The translations under genes and the position numbers were made by a program. Shown here in pieces: positions 37,142-50,000 of a DNA stretch of 64,000 bases; the stretch's first letter is position 1, and each line of letters begins with the position of its first letter. Origin of the DNA: Dipylidium caninum (lineage: Eukaryota > Platyhelminthes > Cestoda > Cyclophyllidea > Dipylidiidae); NCBI GenBank assembly GCA_017562135.1, contig QEYB01001046.1, positions 2,542,001 through 2,606,000 of the forward strand, in the 5' to 3' direction. The notes below the pieces were generated by a model, which saw only the letters and a list, made by a program, of their open reading frames with translations, searched no databases and had not been told where the DNA came from.

Positions 37142-40100
37142 AGCCGTCGATTTCGATGTCCAGCGATTGGCTTACTGTGGAGTGGGGACCGCCTCCCCCC
37201 CTTTCAAACTTTCATCTTATAGCATTTCTCTCTATTGGAAAAGGTGTGTTTGAGCCTCGTCTTCGCCTTATTGCCGTAGTCATCGTTTCTTATGGTTAAG
37301 AGAACTCATTTGAATGCAACTTTCCTCATTGTAGTTGATATGACAATTGTGAGCAGTATACTGCACAGCTTGCTACAGTGTGCAATCGTCTCCGTCATTT
37401 CCTGTACAACTTCTGCCCACTGTGCATTGAGCACAGGGGTTCGTCAGAAGGAAACTCCTCTACAACGATCGTATGACGTGTCAGCGTCCGGATATTAGGG
37501 GAAAAATGTCGGGAAGCGGCCCAATCGCCCGGATTAAGGGGCCTTAGTCCCGGGGAGAGGTGCACTTGGCATCTCAGCAGGCCATCACGACCCAGCTCGG
37601 GTAACACGAGTTTTGATTCTACGCCTATTATTTCCTCTGATGCATTGACCGCATTTCGCCTCAGTCCACATGGAATAATGAGCAAGTAAAAAGGAAGGGA
37701 GATTGAAACCCTAGCAAAAATAACACAAATTCTTGTGAGCGAGTGGAAGGAGGCCTCTGAGACGCGAGACCATCAGACACTCGAGAATACTCTCAGTGCA
37801 GGCGGTAGTTTTAGTGCCCTAAAAGCCGATGCCGCCACGGCGTGGGGCCGTTGGTGGCTAATTACGCCGCAGTGCGACTATTTACCCGTCTTCGCCTCCT
37901 CTGCGCAATCTCTTAGTCACCCAAGGCTGATGTTCGGATATCGAGGAGACGAAGGAAGCTGTCGACGTCTTTTGTCACCGCCGCTAAAACTACATGAGCC
38001 ACTTACTCCGATTTCATCCACACCACTTTTTGACGAACTCTCGGAGCTGATAGGGGCTGCGAAACTGTACATTCATGTCGTCTGAACCATTGAGTTCTTA
38101 GTCTGCTCTATAGTGACTTTCCAGCGGATGCTCCGCAATACTCATCAAGGATATCAGAGTTAAGTATCCCGAACGACATTTTGCCATAGAGAACTTCGGA
38201 TACGGTTCTGAGACCCAGTAACAGGGGTGCAATTTTTTAAACAGCATTTTCACAGAATGGACTCTCTTGACGTCTAGGCAAATTGGCCAAGGTTATTCTT
38301 TTACCTGAGAATTTCAACGAATGCGGCGATCTTGCAGCACCCTTAGGTGAGGCTACCACTAATAACTCAATTTTTCAGCAGAGAAGGTAGGCCATTTTCT
38401 TCGAGTGCAGATCGTACTGGTTGCCTTCCGAAGCAGCCTCGAAGGTGGAGGGACAACCGATTCTGAGTCAGGTTTATTCACCAAAGCGCGGCATCCAGTC
38501 ATCCCCAAATGTCAATGCTACTACTTGCGTCTTCGGGGCTTAGTCATAATTCACTTGCCTACAAATTATAAACAAATATCGTGGCCAGCCATACGACCTT
38601 GAGTGTCTCGTGGGCTGTTCCGCGTTAGGAGAGATGAGATGTCGGGGAACACTTCCATTTCCCTGAAACCTCCGCCAGCCAGACTCTCCAACAGTAACTC
38701 TTCCTCTTTCCACCCTAAGAGGGAGGTGAGAAGGCCCGAGGGCACCACAATCGGTTCTGTCGGTCAGTCAACCTCAAACTCAACGTAAAGGTGCAGTTTG
38801 CTGGGGCGGTCATTGTGGTTAGATAAACAAATGATTTAACGAAGTCCTAACTTAAAAAAAAACTGCAAATAACACTGTCGTGACAGCAAGTATTTACTTT
38901 GACTAGTCATTCAGTCACGAGCATTGACGAGCATCGGTGCGCTGGGTCCTTTTTACCGCTGAACTCTTAGTGCACCAGCAGCCTCAGTGACTGCAATCAA
39001 CTAAATTCACTTAGCTTCCCATTTGAGAAGAGCGTAAAAGGCCAGGATCATCCGTGCCCAACCATATTTACGCTTGTTATAACCTCATAATAAGTGCCTT
39101 GTGCGCTGCACATTGCTCGGGTGGCTTGGCAGTACACGAATTTCATATTTCAACGTTAATATGCTCTAAGAAGTTAACTTGGCCTGCAACTAGAGGCAGC
39201 TTATTGAAAGATATAGGCTGCAGTGGTCGCCGATCCCCACTTCACTAGGCTTATTCTGCCCTTGTGTAGGGGAGGAGCATCTTCCGAGAGTCTCAGTGGC
39301 TCCTTCACTATTGGTGAATATCACTGACTCACGATAAACAGGGTTGGCGGTAGAAGTTCCAAAGACGAGCAGAAATTGTGGGAAACTTTTAGTCCGAATA
39401 GTTCTTGCAGAAGACTCAGTTAAATTGTTCGATTACGCGAACCCCCCAGGACCCACTACTGGAAGTGGGCGACTCTGCAATAGGGACGGTCCATGGCGTT
39501 TTTGTTACTGTTCCACCCAACTGCCGAGGCTTTCACTTCGTCCCGTTCATTACAACTTGGTGGCTAAATCGGAATCAGCGAACTATTTCAAGCAAGACGT
39601 AGACGCCCTGTGCCCGTCTTCGCTCAACTTTTTGTTTACTTCGACGAAGGGTTCTTTTATTCACTGCTGCTGACTACACCTACTTCACCCAACGTTAGCT
39701 GACTGAGCACTTCCACGTTTAGTGCTCCCAGTGTGTTGGCGACTGAACTCGAATTCCACGTCCAACGATTTCCAGAGCGTCTGACAGCTGAATTTTTCAG
39801 CTACCAGGATAATCTCGGCCTGTCTGTACGATGGCACTGCTCCAATGAGGCTAACTAAGGGGTTAACCTGTTTAATTAAGGCAATAGGTCTCCTCCCTGT
39901 CATACGTCAAATGAGGCAAAACCGCGCAAGGAATTACAGACAAGATAGGAGTAAAAAGGTCAAGTTTTGCTCACAATTGGAGAAGTCCCCGAGCTCCTCA
40001 CCTGTGCATCAGCCGAGTTCTACGAATGCCTCCTCGAACTGCAACTACAAATCACGAAAATGCTCATTTAAAGCAGTAACACATACGAGAGGACGTAGAG

Positions 40101-43100
40101 CTGTTCGGCCTCCAGACCAGCGAGCGTCAATTTGCTACTTACAGCTCAATTATGTGAGACCGACATGTGCGGGGCGCTTGTCACGTAGTTGTGAGATCCG
40201 AACTCAGTAGAAGAGGCAGTCATGTTGCTTCATCTTTGGCAAAACTGTTGTGTGTCTGTGTTAAGACCTAGTAACTGATCTGCAGTCGAAACCATCACAC
40301 CACTGTAGCCATTTCCGGCTCCATCACCCAGACCGCTTGCGTACAAACTGCTCCTGTGGGAAAATGATAATGGAAAGCCTTTTATTGTCAGCAGAGTTAA
40401 TGCGCTGACGGGGTTATTTCTCCGTGAAGACGTACACTTTCAAAAGTAACGATGTGACCGCTTTGAGGCAATGCCATGGGACTTTTGCGATCAAAGTCCA
40501 GTTTCCAGAACTGCCCGCGAGTTCCCATTGTTTTAGCTTCCGACGGACATCGTCTCAATCATGGTTTGAGCAGCACGCATCGGGAAAGGCATGCAGCTCC
40601 ATTGTTGCCTGGCATCTTGACGAGAAGGAGGCGGGGTTGCACCAGGCATTAATGTTAACAATGGTGTAATTCCGCACACCACCGCTAACCAACAAACTTC
40701 AATGTATTTTTCAGTCAAAAGCCGTAGTGTGACCTCATATTGCTTTCGAGAAGATGGTCTCCCTTTGGAAAAAAGATTCTCTCTTACGTGGTACCGATAG
40801 GACCACAGGTAAAGCAATGAAGTCTACATCAGACAGCGGAAAATCTTGTCACCAACGCATTCATCATCCGCACCATGTTCCGATGAGTAAGAGTCAGTGT
40901 GTCTGAGTTCGGCCTTCCTTAGCCTCTCCGCTACCCCCAACCTCACAGACATTAGCAACGCCGTCCTCGGTATATTCCATCAATTAGCCGGACCGATTAT
41001 TGGGCGAAGTCTTTGGCTAATGGAAACCCACTCCGTCCCCCTTCTCCAATCTGCACTCGTCCCTCTGCTCACCAGGGCGGCTTCAGCAATTAGCCCGCCT
41101 TGGCTCCTAATAACGTCCTGTGCTCTTCTCTCTACAACTATGAGGGGTCTGGCGACCGCTACCACCACCGTCTCCCGCACTCCACAGCCTTCTCGACCTG
41201 TTCCATCCAAATGACATCCAGATGACGCCTGCTCCCTCTCCCCGCCTGCCTGCAATTGGGGTCGCCCAATTCGCCTGAACCGTCGCGTGAGTGGCGACCG
41301 TGCAAACTAACTCAGGGGGCCATTTTATGGGCGGAGAGACCAGAGGACGTTTGGAATTTCTTATTAAACCCTCCTGCTATCTCAAAGGCTTGATGAAAGT
41401 AAATGCCTACCGGGATCATGGCAAACATACAATGTAGTATTCGGGTCCTACCGCTTTTTCCTAGTAGATGCCTCTTCTGGGTCATTTATTTCCTGCGTAT
41501 TTATGAGTTTGTGAAGCTACGACCGCTTACCTTGACAAACTTGCGAATCTGCGAATCTCCAAGTTTTGTACCAACTATTTCATTATGCATTTTGTGGAGG
41601 CATCTCGAAATGCTGCAACCTCCCCTTATGACGGACACAAGCTGCCAATATGCTGATTGGTCTCGGATGCCCGTCTCACATGGCGATCGGATGGACGTGC
41701 TCATGGATTGTCAGACAAATTGGAAGTTTTTTTATGCCATAAGCTAATTCTGTTTTATTTCAATAATTGCTGAGTAGAGTATCCCGATAACTAGACCTGG
41801 AGAAGGACACTGACTAGCCTAGTTGAGACTGCTCTTAATGAGGGTTGAAAGTCTCCTGTATGATGTTGCAAGGGGCGTGTGGATCAGTGCGAATCGGCGT
41901 AGAAGGGAAATGAGACACCAGTCCAGTGGATGGAGGCGACTGGCGCTGAATGCACAAACTGCGACGTAATCTCTACTCGCCTACGCTTAACTCATTCCTT
42001 GGGAGTCGCTCTCCATTGCATTCCTTAAAGAGAATAAGGGAAAAGACAATGGAACAGAGCCGAGTGTATCTGATCTGGGAGGCCTTAAGCTGCCTCTGAA
42101 TGATGGAGGTGACTGACGAGACGGGCGAAGTGACTGTTGCCCTTCAAGAAGCTCACAGTGTTTGTAATGCCATATTTTTATGCCGTGACTTGACGCCAAC
42201 ACAGACGCATGGTTTCAAGGTCTTATAAGGTGCGTAGGTCTTTAGAAAACTAGCCTCTTCTTGGAGAGGTTAAGGGAATTGGCAAAATATTCAAAATGAG
42301 GTGGGCCGTCGAGTGCTGCTCTACCTCCAAGTATCCTGCTGCAGCGCTCTCGCTCACGAACATCTCGTGGTAACAATTTTCATTCTCAAACGTAGCACTT
42401 TTCGCGGTTTACACGCGAGAATGCCCTTGATCCTGTGAAAGTGCATCCGCCCAATGGACTGCATTCAGCGTCCCCATCCCCTGCTACCCGAACGGCTACT
42501 GAATCACCCCGCCTTTATCAAATAACGGCCTCCTATGTTTGGCAGTTCATTTATAATCGCGCAATTAATAAGGTTAGCAAGGCCTTGTATTTCCTCAGCT
42601 TACGAAAGTACAGCCGTTGGCGAGGTGGGGCTGCGAACGCCTCACTTCTCGTCGACTCCTCATATTCCCATGTCAGAGACTCCTCACCCTCTGTGACCAT
42701 TATTACTGCGCCATAATTGTGGAACTTGACGAAAGAGGCAGTCCTAAAACAAAGTCTTCTAAAAGCAGTCTCTTCGGCCGAAGGATACCTAATTTGTTAG
42801 TCTAAAATCCAAGAAAAGTTGAGCTTTGCAGTGCATGTTTAATGATTAGTGGGAGGGAGTTCGATTGTTTACTCCGGCCCTTGACTGATGTCTTCACACT
42901 CGCGCAATTTTCCGTTTATTCTGCCTCACTCGCGATGCGGTTTGGGGGACTCGATGAACCCCAGTGGTTTTCCACACACTCTGCTCAAGCAGTGCCCGGT
43001 CCCAGGTCGTCAAATCCGTGTGCCACTAGAACGTGACACCGGCAGCAAGGGTGTCAATTAAGGGCACATCAAGTTGGACTTCCGTTTCCGTCCTGCTGCC

Positions 43101-46100
43101 ATGGTGATCGAGCATACTCTGAGGTTGTGCATGCCAACTCCCACTACGCATGCCAGATCGGCGCTCGTATGCCTACTTTTGTTCGCAGTCAGTGATAATC
43201 TCCTTAGCACGACCGCAGACGTTACATTTGGGAGTCGGATGGGAGTTGGATTAGTAACACCGCTATTATTTGCCAACTATAACTAATTCTTCTTGCCACC
43301 TCAAAGTACCTCACGAGGGAACTCCAGAACCTCACTCTGGTGGAAGAAATGGAATATCAGACAAGGGTGGTGGTGGGAGAGTCAAAATCGGCCTCTTTCT
43401 GGGCCGAAAACATCACGAAGGTGGTGCGAATTAGCTGTGCTCAGCATTATCCATTATTCCTGCCGCATCTATACCTCTCTCAGTGCAACTTTGATCAAAT
43501 TTGTACTGAAGCCTCGTAAGTTTCCACTGTTTTCAATGAGGTGTCTGGAAGGAAGGCGAAACTACAAATAATGCAGTGATCTGCGTAGATTGCCTCACTA
43601 AGAGCCGTCATTAGGGTATTTCAAGCATCCGTATTCTCCCTAGAAAATAACGTTGACAAGAGAGCACCCTTCGAAACCTTCGTGTGGAAGGTAGAGATTT
43701 GGCGTCTGATGCTCCTCCCACTCCGCCTGAACGTAAGTCAACGCTACCAAGTTAGAAAGGTGAGATTACCGTATATAAACTGGTAACCTGGATGACCTTT
43801 AATCATAGAGACGTCGCGATATGGTTGCCGAAATGAAGAGTCATTTCCTCTCACTTGGAAGGGTGTAATTCAACCTGGCTCAAAGGAAGAATCAATCTGC
43901 AACCTGAAGGATAAAAATATTACTTGGCTTAACCTACACGAAAAAAAGAGATGGAAGAACAACTCTCGTTTTTGGGGTAGGCGGGATAAGAAGGAGTAAT
44001 TCTGCGTATTTAGGGGATCTTCGAACTTTAGGCCGGAAGTTTTTGGGCTTGCGTTGACACCGGTGACTCAATAAATGACATCGTACCTAGAATGGGGCTC
44101 GGCTGCACCCTTGATGGTCCACATGAGAGGTCACCAACCCGGTATCATCCGGTCCGATGGCTGCTGAAGCCTCCTGATTAGGGCGGGCGCGGTTGGCGAG
44201 TGCAAAAGTCCACATCACGGGATGGCAAGCCCTTGCCACCGTTTCAAGAAGACGTCTCCTGCGAATCAGATGAGGCGTGTGTGTCGTGCAACGGATGCCA
44301 TCCGATCGGATATGCTTGTCACAATGTCGAATGAGTAAGTTGCTCCGCTATTTTAACGGCACCCCTTATTTTCACCGTAGTTCACTCAGTCCTGCACAAA
44401 AAATTTGCGTGTTCTGCCTCGTAAATACGAAGCTGAGTTTGTTGGAACCACTTCGTGCGTTTATCCTTCGTTTCCTCCTGGAAGGTGCATGTGGATTATA
44501 TTCGGTCGTGTAAGTGCGTATCAAACAAACATCGAATAGAATATAAGTGTCATTGTGTATATCCTGGGCTAAATGAGATGTGTAATCCCTTTCCTCATCA
44601 TCAGCGTCTCTCTTGCAGCGCTGCTATCAAGTCTCAGCGAAAATCAAAATCTGTGCCCCCCTCCCACCTCTCCAAGACCTCAGCAGGCAGAAACGTTATC
44701 GAGACATTTCATGTGAACTGACTCCGGGCAGAGAGGTTTGCGATATCCAGACAGGGACGGTTACAACTTCTCGGCTTATCATCAGGTGGTTTGCAGCAAG
44801 TTTGTTACACCTCAGGCGTTCCCCACGGGAAAACTGCGGAAAAGTGTAGCCATATATGACCAGGCCATTCATAATTTCCCAGGAGCCAACCGGACTATTT
44901 TCGATACTACGTCTTTTTTTCTCTCCCCTTTTATGGGAAACTTCTCCCACCTTCCCTTGCCTTATAATTTCCCCTCTCGATTAAAACTAATATGAGTGAA
45001 TAATGAAGTTTTCCCATGAGGTTCATCGTCTGCCAGCCTATCCCACTCTCCGGCAGCATTAGGTTTACTGTAATTCAGCCTACTTCATCTCTCCAACCCT
45101 TCCCGATGTACCGACATTTCGGCTGGGCACCTGAAACACCCGCGTCTGCGCCATCCACATCTCCTCGCCGTGGTAAGCGTCATTGCGAAATCAGGTGAGA
45201 AGCCGGTGAGTGCTCGGACTAAGTACGCCTACGATCCCGCCGTCTACTCAATCCCCAGTTCGGGAACAAGTTTTTTTTAGCAAGAGTAGTGGTCATCGTA
45301 TTTGCAATTTTCTCTTTTTATCTCATGTCCCATAAAGTGGCAGCATGTCTATTTTCGGCCAACTTGGCAACAGAACACCGGAACGTGTAACGAAGAGAGG
45401 CGCAATCACTTCGGAGTGAGTTGATTCCACTGAAGTTGGCTCTGCCATTAGCTCCCCTCATCTTCCCATGCACTTATATGAATAAATTCCGCCAACTGCT
45501 TGCAGGTCTTCGCGCCGTCTTTTGAATTAGAATCAGAGTGGACGGCCGAGGTAATCTACGCAAATGCTCGACCCAATGCAGACAACTGGCGCACTTTTTT
45601 GCCGATCTTCAACAAAAAACCGACTTCCTTCTTCACACCCACTGCACCTCTTTCAGAGGGTTAATACCTTGCCTCCATTTCACCGGAGGAGGCCTTTTGG
45701 CCGAGAGGCGCTGGTTTTGGGTCACTCGGCCATTAGCGAGCACCTCATCCGGGAGGCCAATCCTCAGTCTTCCCTGCCTGCGTGACTCACGTGAAAAGTG
45801 CTCTCCCCTCTTGAAGGCGACGCAACCAGGCAAACATAAAAACCGACTGCTAGTTTTCTGTTTTAACTCAAATTATCCACCTTCCCCAGATTATTCTATC
45901 TACCGATAATGTCATTCCGGGCTTTTGGTGGAATTCACGCCTTCTTAATAGCAGGCAGCTCCTCCTTTCGGTTGGTTTTTAACCGCCTCACTTTACGGTT
46001 AATGCCTTACATAAAATCTTAGTTGGTATACGCCGTGAGAACCATTTATGCGGGTAGGGAGGCTGGCCACCGATTAATCTTGACGTATGACCACCGGGGT

Positions 46101-46987
46101 GGGTCTGAAACATCGGAAAGAGCATTCACGCAGTTGCCTTACTAGAATGAAGATGGGATGCCACAAAGCGACGGTGTGTCGGAGTTACTCATTTATGAGA
46201 AGGCGAAATGTGGAGGTGGGTGGAGGCCGGAGGAGGTGGGGGTGAGTGGATGGGGCAGGAGACTGCGGCGACCCAGGTAACGCAGCTCTAATGGACAAGG
46301 TGTTGTGGTCTCTGGAGGAGAGGGAGCAATTCGAAATTTTCTAGACGCACGTAGTGAATACCGACCGTGAGTTTGACCCATAAAAATGCATCCACCAACA
46401 TCAGATTTTATTTGCGGCAGATGCGGTCTCGAGATTTATTGCGCAGATAGGTGGGGGGTGAATGCGGAGAACGAGTTGGAGTATGATTCTCTTTCACCAA
46501 AACCGTCTCACTGGCTGGATTGCGGTTCTAGATAGCGCAAACTTTGCCCTCATCATTTACAATTAAACAAGAGAGTGAGACCAACCGAATACGAATACAC
46601 TCTGCCTGATTTTCTTTTAGAAAAGTGGATATTCCTTTTGTCGGCGTGTTAAAAGTCAAGACCTCACAAGTAGGGGGAGAATGATGGGGAAAACCAATTG
46701 AGTCTATTTGGTGACCATACTTTCCGCAGAGGCGAGAAATGCTCGTGATAACACCGCTAGGGCTGGTTCCGCTCAGGTAGCCCTCGTGCAGCACAAAGGA
46801 TGGAAGTGTTTGTCACTTTCCGCTGGGGTCGGGAGAAGCGTTAATCACAGGGACAGGGAAGTGCCCCGATATTCGCTCGATAGCAAGTCTGTAATTTATC
46901 AGAGGAACAAGTGGTTGGATGCGAGTCGCTAATAACTAACCACAGCGTGATTGCAATGCTTTAGCCGGTGGGATGTTGGGTGTAGAG

Positions 46988-46990
<3 letters not shown>
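37142..46990. other. Gene-poor stretch with a few candidate exons
   Basis: No conserved gene is recognised over about 9.8 kb. Possible exons lie at 43638-43732 (plus, between a CTCCCTAG acceptor and a GTAAGT donor), at 44381-44512 (plus, between a CACCGTAG acceptor and GTAAGT), at 44485-44720 (plus, EGF-like) and at 45506-45664 (plus, after CTTGCAG). They are short, overlap other open frames and do not join into one clear reading frame. Confidence 0.35.
44485..44600 (+). other. Possible EGF-like half domain in an open frame
   Basis: After a TCCTGGAAG acceptor-like site the frame encodes four cysteines spaced C-x10-C-x-C-x8-C, with EYKCHC in the middle. This equals the second half of an EGF domain (cysteines 3 to 6). 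The usual aromatic residue and glycine of the consensus are only partly present. A cysteine-rich open segment in another frame lies upstream (about 44250-44330, with CVSCNGC). I found no complete gene model, so this stays a lead. Confidence 0.22.

Positions 46991-47050
<60 letters not shown>
46991..47050 (+). repeat. CA dinucleotide microsatellite, 30 uninterrupted units
   Basis: A perfect run of CA repeats of 60 bp, with no interruption. Perfect long dinucleotide runs are usually polymorphic in length, and this one could be shortened or lengthened by assembly or sequencing. It lies in the gene-poor part, far from any recognised exon. Confidence 0.98.
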
Positions 47051-47052
<2 letters not shown>

Positions 47053-50000
47053 ATTCCTTGTTTATTACCTCGGCTCGCGACGGCAATTAAGGGAGAAAGA
47101 AACGAGAGGACCATTTATTTTTCGTGAAATAGATAGTGCCTTTATGGATAGCGGAAAAAATCACGGGTCCGTAGGCGTAAAAGGACAAATACTCCCTATT
47201 TATCACTCATAGGCATTCACTTGTGCGCCGAGAATAAATCGTAGCTGCAAGCTTTTGAAATAAAACGAAGATTTTATGAAAGTAGGATGGTGGAAAAACC
47301 GTAAGTCTGAGATAATTCCCTAAAAAACCACACAGTGGTCTCTTTAACCATGATTTCCCGACGCATCTCCCCAATCTGGAAACGCGGGGGCCTCGCGGGA
47401 ACCCAGCAAGGCAACCGGTGCGGGAGCGCAATGGCCAACTTGCGCCATCGCCACTCCGAAGTCCTTTAGGGGGAAAGAAAATGACTTTTAAAAATCGAGT
47501 GAGTAAAGATAAATGGCGGAAAAAGTGAAAACTTTTTGGAAAGAACCCACATTCCAAAAAATTTGTGCTGTTCCTCCATCGCGATCCAACTTCTTTCACT
47601 TTTTTGCCCACTTATCTGATGACGAATTTCACCAATTTTCCCTATAATTTTTTAAGCTCATCGCAAATGACTGTGTTCAGGGGTATAATTTGGTTAAACA
47701 AGACTCAGTTGATCTGTTCCTCCGGGAAACTGCGCGGGTCCCCGCACTTGACGCAAAAACAACTAATGAAGTAAGATGCAGCTCATTCAAAAACAGAATA
47801 TGCTCGAATTAACAGCGCTGCCGACCTCTGTTTCAACAGTGACGGACGTCTACGCAAGGATAGGCCGGTCATTTTTACCTTCCAAAGGCATGAAGAATGT
47901 CTCATCACTATTCTCTGTGCGAAGCAACTTGGTCAAAGTAATCACAGGAGAAATTTCGCAGGCCTGCGTTCTAGTGGGCGTGCTTTCTTTAAGTCGGTCA
48001 AGCGAAAATAGCGGGAGAAAGACGAGACAGAAAGCGTAAAGGCAGAAAGGTTCTCTCGCATCACGAAATTGTGGACAGGCCTAAGGGGGAGCTTGTTGGA
48101 CCATCCATTTTAATGAGATTTCCAACCTCCTGCAGTCGTTCACAGGATAGCCAAAGTGGACAACACAGTTTACAGGCTAATTAATCTGTTTTTGGAACTC
48201 TCTTTGGAGATTGGCCGAGCGATGGGTAATAGCTAGTCCTTGTCTTTGTTTCTTCAGTTCTATTTTCTGCTTTTGTCCCCATAATCCTTTGTATGCTATT
48301 CATTCAATGTGGTCGTGGCGATCGGGTGAGACGATTAGTTTGCCCTTTTCTAACAGTCATCGCAATTCACTACCTTATCCAACTGACACCACTGGGACTA
48401 ACCCGGGCCGCCTTCGCAGTCTGTCTCGCCAACTGTAAGATGGAAGATAGGAGTTTGGACAGGACAAATGGCTGGGATGAATGTTTTCAATCTCCAGTTA
48501 CCCCATTCGAGCACTTGGTGGAGAGCACCAGGGCAACCTACAAATCCTAACATCCAAGAAGAGAGTGGGCAAACAACTTCTTAAAGAGGAGCTGCAAAGA
48601 GTGGATATCAGTTATTTAATAGCCTGGCAGCAGGGTTGTGTTAATTCCATGGCCTGCTTCTATCGTCATGTACTTGCGTGGCGTTGGTGACCTGATGGGC
48701 GTCAGCGCCGGGTCAAGTGGCTCTCGCGCCCCCGTGCGCCATTTAGTGCGCTGCAGAACGAGTATACGAGGGCTCGTGCTTCTTTGTGGTCCTCTATATA
48801 CACCTGTGCATTTTTAGATTTTAAGATAGGTTGCGGTGATATTTTCAAGAGCCGACTTCACAATACCACGACGCTCAGAATCCCTTGTCTGAACAACACG
48901 TTGAAGGCAATGACCTACCCATCGTCAGTCAAGTGCATCCTAACCTTTAAGCCTAAAAGTCTCAACCAAAATGTTACAATTGTTTACCTCAAAGTAGAAA
49001 ACTTCTGGGGCTAATGATTTAGGAATCTATCCAGTGAAATAGGAGGATGTCGGTTATGCAACCATTATCCTCCTTCATAGTGTAGCAGTATCGTTTGCAA
49101 TCTAAGCCATCACCTCTAACTACCACGTAATATGTTTCCTAAATCCGAATTCTACCTCATTTCCTACTTCAAATATGAAATAACTGGTCTCACTCATATC
49201 ACTTTTAACGGTCTTATCAAAATAAGGCATAATCGCGGTATTTAGGTGCAAAAAGAAGTTATAGGAGGAGGTAGAACGGTTCTGGTCCCAGAGGATTGGC
49301 ACCTCAGGGCTTATGGAGTTCAAGTTCAATAGACGAAGCGAGCATCTAGCCCTAGCGCCTCAATGAAATATCAGAAGATTAAGCGGAGTGATGACTGCAT
49401 TTCTGTAAACCACTAGAAGAAGAAGCCTTAATGGTGCCTTGTTGTCCTAAGTACGCCATGAGGAAACAACGCTTCTTTCACGCAAGTCACAAAAGGAAAT
49501 CTCAACTTTGAAAACTGTTACTAGTAAGCGACCACAGAATTAGCACTATTTGGCCATTCGGGGGACCGCCCTGCAACCTGAGGACTTTTGGCTGCTGAAT
49601 TAATCATACAACGGAAGTGTTTCAAAGCTGAGCTATTTTCGAAGCGGAACCCTTGAACTTCGTTTTACTGAATCATCTTCCACCCTCCTCACACTACGAA
49701 TTCACATCTGTCACTGTATGGGCTAATCGCACTCAATTGTTGTGACAATCGGGGCGATGAGCAACTGAATAGCTTTCCCTTCGATGCCGCGTCAGCAGCC
49801 TACTTCAGCGCTGGGACCCTTCGGTCAGGCATCTGGATCGCCACTTTTATACTGCTTGTCAGAACAAACGTGATTAATAAACTTGACAGACATTGAAGAG
49901 CGGAAGAAGAACAACTAAGAGGCGATTTCAAATCGCGACGAGGTAATATTTAAGCTTCCCCGAACAATTTACATCAATTCCATTAGGAGAGCGGCTAAAT

